Both the position numbers and the translations under genes were made by a program. From assembly GCA_030594815.1 (NCBI GenBank), contig JAUVEN010000016.1, positions 1 to 35,527 on the forward strand: 35,527 nt of DNA, in the 5' to 3' direction. The notes below the pieces were generated by a model. It did not search any database, was not told the origin of the DNA, and saw nothing but the letters and a program-made list of their open reading frames with translations. This stretch comes from Gammaproteobacteria bacterium (GTDB lineage Bacteria > Pseudomonadota > Gammaproteobacteria > UBA6429 > Thiohalophilaceae). This document shows positions 22,042-30,591 of the stretch, piece by piece. Numbering within the stretch: position 1 is the first letter of the stretch; the number at the start of each line of letters is the position of its first letter.

Positions 22042-22347
22042 CTATATCGATAAGCGGCTAATAATTGCCGTCTGCCGTCCACTCAAGTAATCCTGAGCAC
22101 GCTTCACCTTTTCAACACAGCCTGGATATTCAGCGAATTGGTGCTGAACCTGAGCCGCCTCTAATAAAGAATTAGCTCGACTTAAATTAGTTTGGTGAAT
22201 GCGGTGGGTGCGCTGACTTAAATGCAGGTTAAGGCTCTCTATGCCTTGTTCACAGGCAGAGGCTACATGATTCGTTTGCATCGTATTGCAGCCAGAAAGC
22301 GCGCTAGCGGCGAGTAGGGCGAATAAAATTGTCAGTGATGATTTCAT
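22042..22347 (-). CDS. Small lipoprotein
   Basis: A 101-residue protein with a type II signal peptide: basic start, hydrophobic core LTILFALLAASA and lipobox LSGC with C20 as the lipidated residue. The mature part is helical, contains two further cysteines (about C33 and C77) and the pattern LLEAAQVQHQFAEYPGCVEKVKRAQDYL (given as positions 62-89), resembling small DUF4398-type or Lpp-like helical lipoproteins. No specific role can be given. Confidence 0.8.
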   Translation of the reverse strand: MKSSLTILFALLAASALSGCNTMQTNHVASACEQGIESLNLHLSQRTHRIHQTNLSRANSLLEAAQVQHQFAEYPGCVEKVKRAQDYLSGRQTAIISRLSI

Positions 22348-22590
22348 AATTTATACCTGCTCTTGGGGGTATTCATAATATAGCTTGCAAAAGTAAATTA
22401 AACTTTGAACTAGTCCTCACTTTCTGTATACCTTACCATCTAATTCACAAATTGTGATATTGATCGGATAATGTGTTTTCAGGCAATAAGCTCAGAGTTA
22501 ATTAGAATTCTGCATTTATCATGCCTGCTTGAGAAAGCATTCATTTTTGTATGAGCTTTATATTTTTAGAATTAGTAGGGGGGTGTGTCC

Positions 22591-23073
22591 ATGCCATCTT
22601 TTGACGTGGTTTCAGAAGTCGATTTTCATGAAGTAACCAACGCGGTTGATCAGGCGAATCGGGAATTAAGTACACGGTTTGATTTTCGTGGTGTTGAGGC
22701 AACGTTTGAGCGCGCTGATGACACTATAACGATGACCGCAGATGCGGATATTCAATTACAGCAAATGCTGGATATATTACAAAATAAATTGCATCGTCGC
22801 GGTATAGATATTGCCTGTTTAGAGGTCGCGGATGCGACAAAGTTGGGTAAACAAGTAAAGCAAAGGGTGACCATTAAGCAGGGTTTAGACTCTGATTCGG
22901 CAAGAAAAATTGTAAAATTAATCAAGACTAAAAAATTGAAAGTTCAGGCGGCTATCCAGGGTGAAAAGGTACGTGTCACCGGAAAAAAACGGGATGATTT
23001 ACAACAGACCATTGCCGTGTTGAAAGCAGAAGAATTTGATTTGCCCCTGCAATATGACAACTTCCGCGATTAG
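22591..23073 (+). CDS. yajQ: YajQ-family nucleotide-binding protein
   Basis: A 160-residue member of the YajQ/DUF520 family: [11 protein letters not shown] start, [37 protein letters not shown] and [13 protein letters not shown]. Relatives in Xanthomonas bind c-di-GMP and work with a LysR regulator; others bind tRNA or other nucleotides. The usual start is the ATG at 22591, with AGGGGGG 8 nt upstream, rather than GTG 22585. With three PilZ proteins nearby, this adds a further candidate c-di-GMP receptor. Confidence 0.95.
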   Translation: MPSFDVVSEVDFHEVTNAVDQANRELSTRFDFRGVEATFERADDTITMTADADIQLQQMLDILQNKLHRRGIDIACLEVADATKLGKQVKQRVTIKQGLDSDSARKIVKLIKTKKLKVQAAIQGEKVRVTGKKRDDLQQTIAVLKAEEFDLPLQYDNFRD

Positions 23074-23121
23074 GCCAGGTTTAATTTGGCGTAATCAGAA
23101 TTAGTTGAAGCGAAACAGAAA

Positions 23122-23313
23122 GTGAAGCAAAAAATTGTCGGATTTGATAAAGACGATGAAGGTGACTGGATGGCCATTTTAAGTTGCGGTCATACCCGAC
23201 ACGTACGGCATAATCCACCCTGGACAAATCGACCCTGGGTGGAAAAGGCTCAAAGTCGTGAAAAATTTCTCGGAACCGAGCTTAACTGTAAAAAGTGCGA
23301 GCTGCCTGATTAA
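23122..23313 (+). CDS. DUF3565 protein
   Basis: A 63-residue protein that fits DUF3565: IVGFDKDDEGDWMAILSCGH, RHVRHNPPWTNRPWV, and the closing LNCKKCELPD. Conserved C and H residues (SCGHTRH and CKKC) suggest metal binding. Function unknown. It starts with GTG 23122, 48 nt after yajQ, and probably shares its transcript, which would end at the terminator at 23480-23515. Confidence 0.85.
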   Translation: MKQKIVGFDKDDEGDWMAILSCGHTRHVRHNPPWTNRPWVEKAQSREKFLGTELNCKKCELPD

Positions 23314-23479
23314 TAAATTTAATCATAAATAATGCCAAAAAACTTGAAAGCTGCGTTTTCTACTACTAGATTTAGATCTGCCGCATCTTTTATAGAATAG
23401 GTTCTGTCTTCAATATTTTAGATGTTTTGAATTAATTAAGATCCATTGTACATTATTCTTTCATGCCCGTTTAGCATGT

Positions 23480-23515
23480 CCTTCCCCCGTTGAGCACTGA
23501 GGAAGGTTTTTTTTT
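23480..23515 (+). terminator. Rho-independent terminator
   Basis: CCTTCC (23480-23485) pairs with GGAAGG (23501-23506), followed by nine T (23507-23515). It lies between the yajQ-DUF3565 pair and the convergent rhodanese gene. The loop is long (15 nt), so strength is uncertain. Confidence 0.7.
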
Positions 23516-23531
23516 GCCTCAAAATCAAATG

Positions 23532-24413
23532 TTAAGGCGTCATACCTTTCACCAAAGGAGCAGACTTGATCTTGCCGTATTCTGACATTGAGCCATCATA
23601 AATTTTTACATTTTTGAAGCCCAGTTGGCGTAAGGTGAAATAACTGTGCGATGCACGATGTGCTGACTGGCAATAAAGAGTAATCGGTGTGTCTGACTTG
23701 CTGACGCCAATTTGCTGTAATTGTTTAGTTAATGTTTTTTTATTTTTCATTTTGAATGCATTATCGAAATTTACTGCCTCAGACCATTCCAACCATTTAG
23801 CGCCGGGTATATGCCCACTTCTTGGGTAACGAGGGTGCCCGATATATTCTTCTTTGCTGCGGACATCAAGCAAGATATTTTTGTTGTTAAATTTGCTACT
23901 CAGTATTTTATTTATATCAGCAGTATTTTTTCGTTGAGATTTTGAACTTGATTTATATTGAGTGGGTTTAATATTTTTAGAATCCGCAGTCACTTTATTG
24001 CCCTCAAGGATCCACTTCACTAAGCCGCCATTTACCAGCGAAATATTTTTATGCCCAATTTTTTCCAGTTCCCAGAAAAGACGGCTTGCATGTAAGCCAC
24101 CCATATCATCATAAATAACAACATGGTGTTTGGATTGAATACCTAACAAACCTAAAATTTTAATGATTTGTCTTTCCCCAACACTAAAACTTACGTCGCT
24201 CTTATTTCGCGCATTAATAGCCTCGTACGGAAGGTGAGTTGCGCCGGGTATATGAAAGCGTTGATATTGTGTGCTATCAGACATGTCAATAAGACGAACG
24301 GATGAAGAGTTCAGATTCTTTTTCAGCCAGTTAATATCAACCAGTAAGGGTTGTGCAGAAAAAGCGAAACTTGAGTTAAGGAATAAGAATAAGAAAAGTA
24401 TTTTTTTTAGCAT
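23532..24413 (-). CDS. Exported two-domain rhodanese (sulfurtransferase)
   Basis: A 293-residue protein with a signal peptide (LFLFLFLNSSFAFSA, cleavage near residue 20). It has two rhodanese domains, about 24-140 and 160-290. The C-terminal one has the active cysteine C248 in the loop CQSAHR (C to R253). The N-terminal one has DDMGG in place of a catalytic cysteine, as usual in SseA-like enzymes. It should transfer sulfane sulfur from thiosulfate or a thiol to acceptors in the periplasm. It is divergent from the CNBD gene at 24592. Confidence 0.9.
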   Translation of the reverse strand: MLKKILFLFLFLNSSFAFSAQPLLVDINWLKKNLNSSSVRLIDMSDSTQYQRFHIPGATHLPYEAINARNKSDVSFSVGERQIIKILGLLGIQSKHHVVIYDDMGGLHASRLFWELEKIGHKNISLVNGGLVKWILEGNKVTADSKNIKPTQYKSSSKSQRKNTADINKILSSKFNNKNILLDVRSKEEYIGHPRYPRSGHIPGAKWLEWSEAVNFDNAFKMKNKKTLTKQLQQIGVSKSDTPITLYCQSAHRASHSYFTLRQLGFKNVKIYDGSMSEYGKIKSAPLVKGMTP

Positions 24414-24591
24414 AATTTTTGTATTTATATTATCGGTAATTTAAAGAAGTTTGTTTCTGCATTATATAAAATTTAACCAGCAATACACCTGTTTTAATTA
24501 AATAATCAATTATTTGTGAATTGTTCCCAGTTTATTTTTTATTAAAGTATTTAGACTAAGCACATACCTTACCCCCAGGGAAAATAGAGTT

Positions 24592-25503
24592 ATGAATGAA
24601 AATGAAAAAATTTACGAAGTCATAGAAAAAGCGATTGATAATCAAACTGCTTTTGGTGATTTGTTACTGGCTGAAGAAAAGCAAACATTAATTGATTACG
24701 GCACTGTTCATTCTGCAGCAATAGGTGATGTGTTGTGTAAGCAAGGAGAAAATGATCGTCGCATTTTTATTATCGTGATGGGTGAAGTGGAAATTAGTGA
24801 AGGCATGGATGAAAATCAGGTTGTCCTGGCCCATTTAAAACGAGGAGAAGTTTTTGGTGAGATTTCAGCCTTGTTTAAATCGCCACGAATTTCAAACGTG
24901 ACGGTAACCAAGCCTAGCGTATTATTAATTATTCCTGGAGAGTCGTTTGAAAAAGTTATTACAGGTCGTTCAGAATTATATAGCGCGATACTGGAACGTT
25001 ATAAGAACCGCTTAAGTGAAACCGCATTACGCAGTGTTGACTTATTTCGTCACCTGGATAAGGCTGCGCTACAACTCTTGATCGATGCTTCTTCAATTGC
25101 TGGCGTTCCTGAAGGAGGCATTATTGTAAATGAAGGTGAAGCGGGAGATTATTTTTACATTATCATTAGTGGTACCGCGCGGGTTTCTCACGATTTAGGT
25201 GGCAGCACAATTAATCTTGCGTTAATGCATTCAGGTGATTATTTTGGTGAATGGTCTGTATTAACGGGGGCACCTCGTGCGGCAACCGTATCGGCAATGA
25301 ATCGTGTGGACATGTTACGAATTGAACGAAGTGCTATGCTGGATTTTATCCAGAGGCAACCTGAAGTTGGAGAACGAATTGATTTGGTTGCGCATAATAG
25401 AAGAGAGATGATGTCCGGTTCCGGTGTTCCTGATTCACCGGAACAGTTAAAACAAATGGTGAAAAATATTCAGGATGTTATTCAAAAAGGGATAAATGAA
25501 TAG
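24592..25503 (+). CDS. Protein with two cyclic-nucleotide-binding domains
   Basis: A 303-residue protein consisting of two CNBD folds, about 24-135 and 148-262, and a helical tail. The second has a canonical phosphate-binding cassette FGEWSVLTGAPRAATV (218-233, with E220 and R229), as in protein kinase A regulatory subunits. The first (FGEISALFKSPRISNV, 89-104) is less exact but keeps E90 and R99. No DNA-binding or enzymatic domain is attached, so it probably regulates a partner protein. It lies 89 nt upstream of an HDOD gene in the same direction, a likely partner. Confidence 0.9.
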   Translation: MNENEKIYEVIEKAIDNQTAFGDLLLAEEKQTLIDYGTVHSAAIGDVLCKQGENDRRIFIIVMGEVEISEGMDENQVVLAHLKRGEVFGEISALFKSPRISNVTVTKPSVLLIIPGESFEKVITGRSELYSAILERYKNRLSETALRSVDLFRHLDKAALQLLIDASSIAGVPEGGIIVNEGEAGDYFYIIISGTARVSHDLGGSTINLALMHSGDYFGEWSVLTGAPRAATVSAMNRVDMLRIERSAMLDFIQRQPEVGERIDLVAHNRREMMSGSGVPDSPEQLKQMVKNIQDVIQKGINE

Positions 25504-25592
25504 TCGAATAAATTAATCGTTACGTCTGTACATTTTCTTTATATTTAAGTTAATCTGAGAAAACTGGATGACGTAGGTATGAAAAGAAAAAA

Positions 25593-26438
25593 ATGGATTC
25601 CTGCCAGACCTTAGTAGCAAAAATAAAAACAGAGTACGATGCTGGACGTTTAGTTCTGCCATCACTGCCAGAGATCGTAGTTCGTGTTCGCCAGGCAGTA
25701 AATAATGATGAGGTAAATCTTGGAGATGTTGTAAAATTGATCCAACTGGATCCTTCTTTAACTGCACGTTTAGTTCAGATAGCAAATTCCCCTCTTTATC
25801 GAAGCCGACAACCGGTTGAAAATTGTTTAATGGCGGTGAACCGACTTGGTTTGGCTACCACGCGAGATTTAGTAACTTGCCTGGTTTTAAACAATGTTTT
25901 TAATGCAGAAAATAAACAATTACGCGGCCGGGTTGAGAAATTGTGGCGCCACAGTTGTCATGTTGCCGCGATTGCATCAACCATCGCAAAAATAACACCG
26001 GGCTTGCATGAAGATACTGCTTTATTGGCGGGGCTGTTGCACGATATTGGTGTCTTACCCGTGCTGCATTATGCTGCTGACTTCCCCGACATTCTTGAGT
26101 CAGAAGAAAAGCTGGATTTAGTTATTCAGGAATTACGTGCCTCATTAGGACAGAAAATATTACAAGAATGGAATTTTGACAGTGCGCTAAGTGATGTTTC
26201 AGCACAAGCAGAAAATTGGCTGCGAGACAGTAATGCAGAGGCGGATTATGTTGACGTTGTTATTGTGGCGCAAATTCACAGTTACTTTGGGACAAAAAAT
26301 AATGTCGGTTTACCCTCTTTAATAACGATCCCCGCTTTTCATAAACTCGGCTTGAGTAAACTGGGACCAGATGCAAGCCTGGAAGTTTTGTTTGAAGCGG
26401 AGCAGGGGATTCGAGATATAGTGGCCATGTTAAATTAG
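25593..26438 (+). CDS. HDOD-domain protein (HD retained)
   Basis: A 281-residue HDOD protein. The domain covers about 20-225: LPSLPEIVVRVRQAV, IQLDPSLTARLVQIANSPLY, and GLLHDIGVLPVL with H150-D151. HDOD proteins act as signalling or scaffolding modules related to HD-GYP and GGDEF systems and generally lack catalysis, although this one keeps the HD pair. It follows the double CNBD gene and may be controlled by it. Its ribosome site is weak (GAAAAGAAAAAA). Confidence 0.9.
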   Translation: MDSCQTLVAKIKTEYDAGRLVLPSLPEIVVRVRQAVNNDEVNLGDVVKLIQLDPSLTARLVQIANSPLYRSRQPVENCLMAVNRLGLATTRDLVTCLVLNNVFNAENKQLRGRVEKLWRHSCHVAAIASTIAKITPGLHEDTALLAGLLHDIGVLPVLHYAADFPDILESEEKLDLVIQELRASLGQKILQEWNFDSALSDVSAQAENWLRDSNAEADYVDVVIVAQIHSYFGTKNNVGLPSLITIPAFHKLGLSKLGPDASLEVLFEAEQGIRDIVAMLN

Positions 26439-26570
26439 GCTGAGGTAAGTGGTTGAGTTAGGCCTTTTCAGTCTGAATATACTGTATACCTTGGCATGAC
26501 TTTCGCATAAAATAAATAAAATGAAACTATGATTTAGCACAGCCCGTCGGTTGTTTAGAGGAAAACGTTT

Positions 26571-27128
26571 ATGTATCCACGAATTATTTTATTAATCTCT
26601 GCACTATTTATGAGTAGCGTCGCTTCTGCCGAAGAAATAAATATTCGGTTAGGTAGTGATGCGGCACGGTTTATGTACCTTACAGAGGCCTTTGGACAGG
26701 ATTTTGGACGACTCGAACTGGAAGCAGGTTTTTTGTATAACCAGAACGATAGCTCTTTAGTTAACGCCGGCTTATTGGTGCGCGGAGAAAGTGTTTCTGT
26801 TCCAGTAATCGTGACTATAGGAGCTCGGGCTTATTATGGTGAGGTGGTAAATACTACTATTGGTGCGCTAGCTATAGGCGGTGATTTTCTTTTACAGCCA
26901 GAGTCATGGGGTGGTTTTGGTGCAGGTGTTTCTTTTTACGCTGCTCCCGGTGTTGTTGCTTTCGGTGATGCAGATGGTTTAACGGAGTACGGTGCTTATG
27001 TGAGTTTTCAAGTTACACCGCAGGCAAGAATGGCGCTGGGCTATCAGGAAATTACCGCATCAATTGTAAATGCGGGAGATGTGAGTTTTGATAAAGGTGC
27101 TTATTTTGAGCTTAATTTAAGCTTTTAA
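26571..27128 (+). CDS. YfaZ-family outer-membrane protein
   Basis: A 185-residue protein with a signal peptide (cleavage after SVASA) and a beta-barrel of alternating polar/hydrophobic strands with glycines. It ends YFELNLSF with the terminal phenylalanine used for outer-membrane assembly. Segments like LELEAGFLYNQND and GYQEITASI are typical of the YfaZ family, for which a porin role has been predicted but not shown. AGAGGAAAA precedes ATG 26571. A strong bidirectional terminator follows. Confidence 0.85.
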   Translation: MYPRIILLISALFMSSVASAEEINIRLGSDAARFMYLTEAFGQDFGRLELEAGFLYNQNDSSLVNAGLLVRGESVSVPVIVTIGARAYYGEVVNTTIGALAIGGDFLLQPESWGGFGAGVSFYAAPGVVAFGDADGLTEYGAYVSFQVTPQARMALGYQEITASIVNAGDVSFDKGAYFELNLSF

Positions 27129-27163
27129 TCTTTATTTTATGGCTAGAATAGAATATTGAAAAT

Positions 27164-27193
27164 AAAAAAGGGGACATAAATGTCCCCTTTTTT
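27164..27193. terminator. Bidirectional rho-independent terminator
   Basis: AAAAAAGGGGACA (27164-27176), loop TAAA, TGTCCCCTTTTTT (27181-27193): a perfect stem with A and T tracts on each side. It serves the convergent YfaZ and HU genes. Confidence 0.95.
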
Positions 27194-27217
27194 ATTGCTC
27201 TTTGATTTACGATTTAC

Positions 27218-27613
27218 TTAAAGAGCCATATCTTTCAATGCTTTTAAAGGCTGAACCTTTACAACGTTACGAGCTGGTTTAGCTTTGAAGATAGTTTCTT
27301 CACCTGTGAAAGGGTTGATACCTGGACGTGCTTTAGTAGCTGGTTTACGAACAACTTTAACTTTCATTAAGCCAGGCATAGTAAATACGCCTGCGCCATT
27401 TTTGCGAACGTGACCGTTGATGATATCTGCTAATTCTTCAAAAACAGCAACAATTTCTTTTTTCTTCAATTCTGTACGATCTGCAAGTTCAGTGTACAAA
27501 GCTGATTTAGTCATAGGTTCTTTGATTGCTTTGATTTTCTTGGCAGGTGCTACTGATTTCTTAGCAGTTTTTTTCTTAGCAGTTTTTTTCTTTGCTTTTT
27601 TCTTAGCGGCCAT
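27218..27613 (-). CDS. HU-family DNA-binding protein with lysine-rich N-terminal tail
   Basis: A 131-residue protein. Residues 1-33 are a histone-H1-like tail of Lys/Ala repeats (MAAKKKAKKKTAKKKTAKK). The HU/IHF fold runs from MTKSALYTELADRTELKKKEI to the end, with the DNA-arm signature RPGINPFTGEE and the closing PARNVVKVQPLKALKD. It should bend and compact DNA; the tail adds nonspecific DNA binding. A strong ribosome site (TAGGAG) precedes the ATG at 27613. HU proteins with such tails are known in several proteobacteria. Confidence 0.9.
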   Translation of the reverse strand: MAAKKKAKKKTAKKKTAKKSVAPAKKIKAIKEPMTKSALYTELADRTELKKKEIVAVFEELADIINGHVRKNGAGVFTMPGLMKVKVVRKPATKARPGINPFTGEETIFKAKPARNVVKVQPLKALKDMAL

Positions 27614-27776
27614 GTCAGCTCCTAAATAATAGATTAAGTTAATTTTTAGTTATTAAATACAGTGCTTCATATACATTAAAGAAGCTTTGACGCTACTATA
27701 CCTGTATTTACAGGCAAAAAACAATTTTTGTGAAATGTTTTTATTAATCTTTTTTTACAAGGTGGTACCTGTACCA

Positions 27777-28106
27777 GTGAAACAAAAAATTTGTGATTTG
27801 AAAGACCTGACCGAACTGTCTGCTAAGGAATTTATTGTGAAAAATGATGCAGTTAAGAAAGATGCTTTTCTTATTTACTATATGGGAAATTGCTATGCCT
27901 ATGAAAATAGCTGTCCTCACACAGGGGTAAACCTGAATTGGCAAGAAGAGCAGTTCTTTAGTTTTGATGGTCGCTTTTTGCAATGCAGTATGCACGGTGC
28001 ATTATTTGAACCTGCAACAGGAGCTTGTGTGCGAGGTCCTTGCCAAGGACAGGAGTTAAAACGCATTCGTTTTATTGTTGAAAATGGTGGTGTGTATGCG
28101 CTTTAA
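27777..28106 (+). CDS. Rieske [2Fe-2S] ferredoxin-like protein
   Basis: A 109-residue protein with the two Rieske cluster motifs: C46-P-H48-TG and C70-S-M-H73-G. GALFEPATGACVRGPC is typical of soluble Rieske ferredoxins that pass electrons to oxygenases or similar enzymes, or of NirD-like subunits. The start GTG 27777 is preferred to an upstream ATG (27687), whose 30 extra residues are hydrophobic and not family-like; AAGGTGG lies 11 nt before the GTG. It is divergent from HU. No oxygenase is nearby. Confidence 0.85.
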   Translation: MKQKICDLKDLTELSAKEFIVKNDAVKKDAFLIYYMGNCYAYENSCPHTGVNLNWQEEQFFSFDGRFLQCSMHGALFEPATGACVRGPCQGQELKRIRFIVENGGVYAL

Positions 28107-28265
28107 TAATACTGTATTTGTAAAATGAGCCGGGATAAGCCGCCTTTTGATAATGAATGATTGTAGTTAGCCAGTTAATTGCATATCTTTAACTAAAGCT
28201 AATAAAGGGATTGCCGATAGTTTCACTGTCTTTAATAAAAGAAATTAATATCACATACGTAACAT

Positions 28266-28880
28266 ATGAATATGCAAAAAAATAAAAAAAGAGCCATATA
28301 TAACTTTCTACCGGGTTATTTTTCATCAACAATACTTAGTTTAATCGTCTTCAGTTGTTCCGTAACGGTAAATGCTGCTGAGTATGTTTATATCAGTGAT
28401 AATTTACGCGTCGGAGTGAGAACAGAGCCTGTAAGTGGCGTACCACCCATTAGTGTTGTTTTTACCGGAATGCGTTTGGAAGTACATGAAAAAGTTGACG
28501 GTTACGTAAAAATCACCACGGACAAAGGTGTAACAGGTTGGATCAAAGATATTTATGTCACCAAAAAAGCGCCGGCTACTATTCAACTAAATGCTTTACG
28601 TAAGAAATATGACAATTTAAAAAAGGAGCTTTCTCAGGGAAGTGATACCAGCAGCATGCTTGAAAAAGCAAATATGGCATTAACCGAACAGGTTGATGAG
28701 CTTAAAGCAGAACGCCGTGAATGGTCCCGGGATCGGGCAAAAATCATGGCGAGCCAATATAAGGAGTCTTCCTGGTTTTGGCTGGTTGGGATATTAGTCC
28801 TAGTTGTCTTGAGTTTTGCCGCAGGTGTGTTTTGGTATAAAAATCAGATTATGAAGCGTTTGGGTGGCTTAAAAGTTTAA
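28266..28880 (+). CDS. TIGR04211-family SH3-domain protein, coiled coil and C-terminal anchor
   Basis: A 204-residue protein: signal peptide (cleavage near VNAA, about 38), a bacterial SH3 domain (about 40-100, with DNLRVGVRTEPVSG and GVTGWIKDIYV), a coiled coil (about 105-160, LRKKYDNLKKEL and LTEQVDELKAERREW) and a C-terminal membrane span (about 171-192). This is the TIGR04211 layout, related to E. coli YgiM; the role is unknown. SH3b domains in the periplasm often contact peptidoglycan. Confidence 0.9.
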   Translation: MNMQKNKKRAIYNFLPGYFSSTILSLIVFSCSVTVNAAEYVYISDNLRVGVRTEPVSGVPPISVVFTGMRLEVHEKVDGYVKITTDKGVTGWIKDIYVTKKAPATIQLNALRKKYDNLKKELSQGSDTSSMLEKANMALTEQVDELKAERREWSRDRAKIMASQYKESSWFWLVGILVLVVLSFAAGVFWYKNQIMKRLGGLKV

Positions 28881-28930
28881 AAGAGCTTTCTTTAAGCTCA
28901 ATGCCATTCACGTAAGGGGCGGCGTTTTTT

Positions 28931-29052
28931 TGTAGGTTCGAATTCATTCGAACGCGGTGTCAAAATTAACCTCTATGGTCATTTTCACCTCTGCGTGCGA
29001 ATGACTCCCTCTCATAAATTTCTAATGTGGGGCACTATGATTCGCACCTACA
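28931..29052. repeat. Inverted-repeat element with TGTAGGT(T/G)CGAAT ends
   Basis: TGTAGGTTCGAAT (28931-28943) and ATTCGCACCTACA (29040-29052) pair with one mismatch over 13 bp. Inside lie a perfect TTCGAAT-TC-ATTCGAA palindrome (28937-28952) and another GTGCGAAT at about 28995. The TGTAGGTGCGAAT motif recurs in intergenic repeats of many proteobacteria. It lies between the ends of the SH3 and HDOD genes. Confidence 0.75.
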
Positions 29053-29097
29053 ACATCTTAACTGAACGGCATTAGCTTTAAGCTAATTTTTGTTATC

Positions 29098-30450
29098 TTA
29101 AGCACAAAGTGTATCGGCCATTGCATCTAAAGCCATATTTTCTCCCATAACGGCGGAGAGAGCATCTTCAACATCAGCTTCAGATAACCCAAGCCGCTGA
29201 CATAACTCTTCAGAAATAGCTTCATCATCAGAATCAGATAAGCCATGAGCAGACAGTGCTTGTCCGGCAAGTTGTGTTAACCAGACATAGGTTGCTTGCT
29301 TGCCGTTGTAATGAATATTGTGGTGCTCACCTACAACAGTGGTAATTTCTTCTGGCATATTCCAGTGCTTCATCAGGTGCTGACCAATAGTCGCGTGAGT
29401 ACAACCAAATAAATTCTGTTCTGTTGTTATTAAAGACTGCTCTGGGCGACTGGTGAGCATTTTATTGAGCCAGTCAAATTCGGTATGAAATAAATTACCC
29501 ATGATCACGAGGCCAATATTATGCAATAAACCGGTGATATAAGTGATAGCAGTGGGTGGGCGAGATTGAATCGGCATGTGTAACGCAAGTTGCTGGCACA
29601 ATGCTGCGCGATATGTTGCTTCCTTCCAAAAGGTATTCATACTCAGTCGACCTGTTTGTGGAAGCTTGAAAGCACGGCCAAGCGCCGCACCAAAAGACAT
29701 GTACAGCACGGTTTCATAGCCGAGTACTCTGAAAATAGCATCTTGAAGATTGCTTATCTGGCCACTGAAGCCAAATAATGCAGAGTTCGCATAGCGCAAA
29801 ATTTGTGCCGTTAATGCTGGATCATGGGAAATTATACGCACCATGTCATCAACAGTACTTTCAGGATTTGCTTGTAATTCGAGTAACTTTGCCGCGATAG
29901 TTGGCATAACAGGCAGATGATCAATATTTTTTAATTGTTCGAGTAAATTACTGTTCATATTTCCTGCTAGTGAGTTTCTATCGTTATTCTCATGAGAAAA
30001 TATACCACCAATCAGGGCATTTTCTACCATTATTTGCATATCCCATATATCGACCTGAATGCGCTTGGCGGGATCATCGGTGACTAATAATACTATTGAC
30101 TGGCTACTCATGGGTTCATCAATAATTAGCTGGATATTACTCTCTTTGTGCTTATTGGCAGATGTTTTATCGAAGGGTTTTGATTTTGTATTTTTCTGTG
30201 ATAGCAATGTTTCTTCGAGTTCTTCAATACTCGTAAACCTCAGTGCAGGACGTTCTATCAGGGCTTTTAATGTGAGCAAATCAAATTGATGACCATTGTC
30301 GTATATAGCGACAACAATGCCTAACGGGTCTTTTAGAAAGCTTATGGAGGCATGGGTTTGAACCAGATTTTCAGGATTTGCAGAATCTACCAGGCGATAG
30401 GGAACATCTTGACTGGAGAGCAAAGACTGGATAATCGAAGAAAGCAACAT
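29098..30450 (-). CDS. YbaK-like/HDOD-domain signalling protein
   Basis: A 450-residue protein. Residues about 4-85 resemble a shortened YbaK/prolyl-tRNA-editing-like domain (LSSQDVPYRLVD, LRFTSIEELEETL). A linker follows, then an HDOD domain at about 172-375: LPVMPTIAAKLLELQ, ISHDPALTAQILRYANSALFG and GLLHNIGLVIMG, where HD is H310-N311. A C-terminal helical segment ends the protein. Loss of the aspartate makes metal-dependent hydrolysis unlikely, so it should be a signalling scaffold. It is divergent from the CNBD-CNBD-rhodanese gene. Confidence 0.85.
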   Translation of the reverse strand: MLLSSIIQSLLSSQDVPYRLVDSANPENLVQTHASISFLKDPLGIVVAIYDNGHQFDLLTLKALIERPALRFTSIEELEETLLSQKNTKSKPFDKTSANKHKESNIQLIIDEPMSSQSIVLLVTDDPAKRIQVDIWDMQIMVENALIGGIFSHENNDRNSLAGNMNSNLLEQLKNIDHLPVMPTIAAKLLELQANPESTVDDMVRIISHDPALTAQILRYANSALFGFSGQISNLQDAIFRVLGYETVLYMSFGAALGRAFKLPQTGRLSMNTFWKEATYRAALCQQLALHMPIQSRPPTAITYITGLLHNIGLVIMGNLFHTEFDWLNKMLTSRPEQSLITTEQNLFGCTHATIGQHLMKHWNMPEEITTVVGEHHNIHYNGKQATYVWLTQLAGQALSAHGLSDSDDEAISEELCQRLGLSEADVEDALSAVMGENMALDAMADTLCA

Positions 30451-30537
30451 ATGACGTTTTTTTTGCTCAGAAGTTATGAATATTCAGGTACGTTTTATCG
30501 ACAATTCACAGATATTCTTTATTGTTTATGATGAAGA

Positions 30538-30553
30538 TGTGATCTATTTAACA
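30538..30553. promoter_or_regulatory. CRP-like binding site
   Basis: TGTGATCTATTTAACA (30538-30553) matches 13 of 16 positions of the CRP/Vfr consensus TGTGATCTAGATCACA, including the whole left half. It lies 87 bp upstream of the HDOD start (30450, minus) and 206 bp upstream of the CNBD-rhodanese ATG. No crp gene is in the window. Confidence 0.4.
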
Positions 30554-30591
30554 AACTGTTTTCATTCTCCTTCTATTTGTGGGAGAAAGGG

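Noticed and set aside
22452-22467. Second CRP-like site (TGTGATATTGATCGGA)
   Set aside because: Only the left half matches; the right half TCGGA matches 3 of 5 bases, too weak in AT-rich DNA.
23332-23400. 22-codon ORF after the DUF3565 gene
   Set aside because: No ribosome site, very short, and no recognisable pattern.
27687-27776. Upstream 30-residue hydrophobic start of the Rieske protein as a signal anchor
   Set aside because: It lacks the twin-arginine or usual signal layout, overlaps the HU promoter region, and a GTG with AAGGTGG gives the family-typical length.
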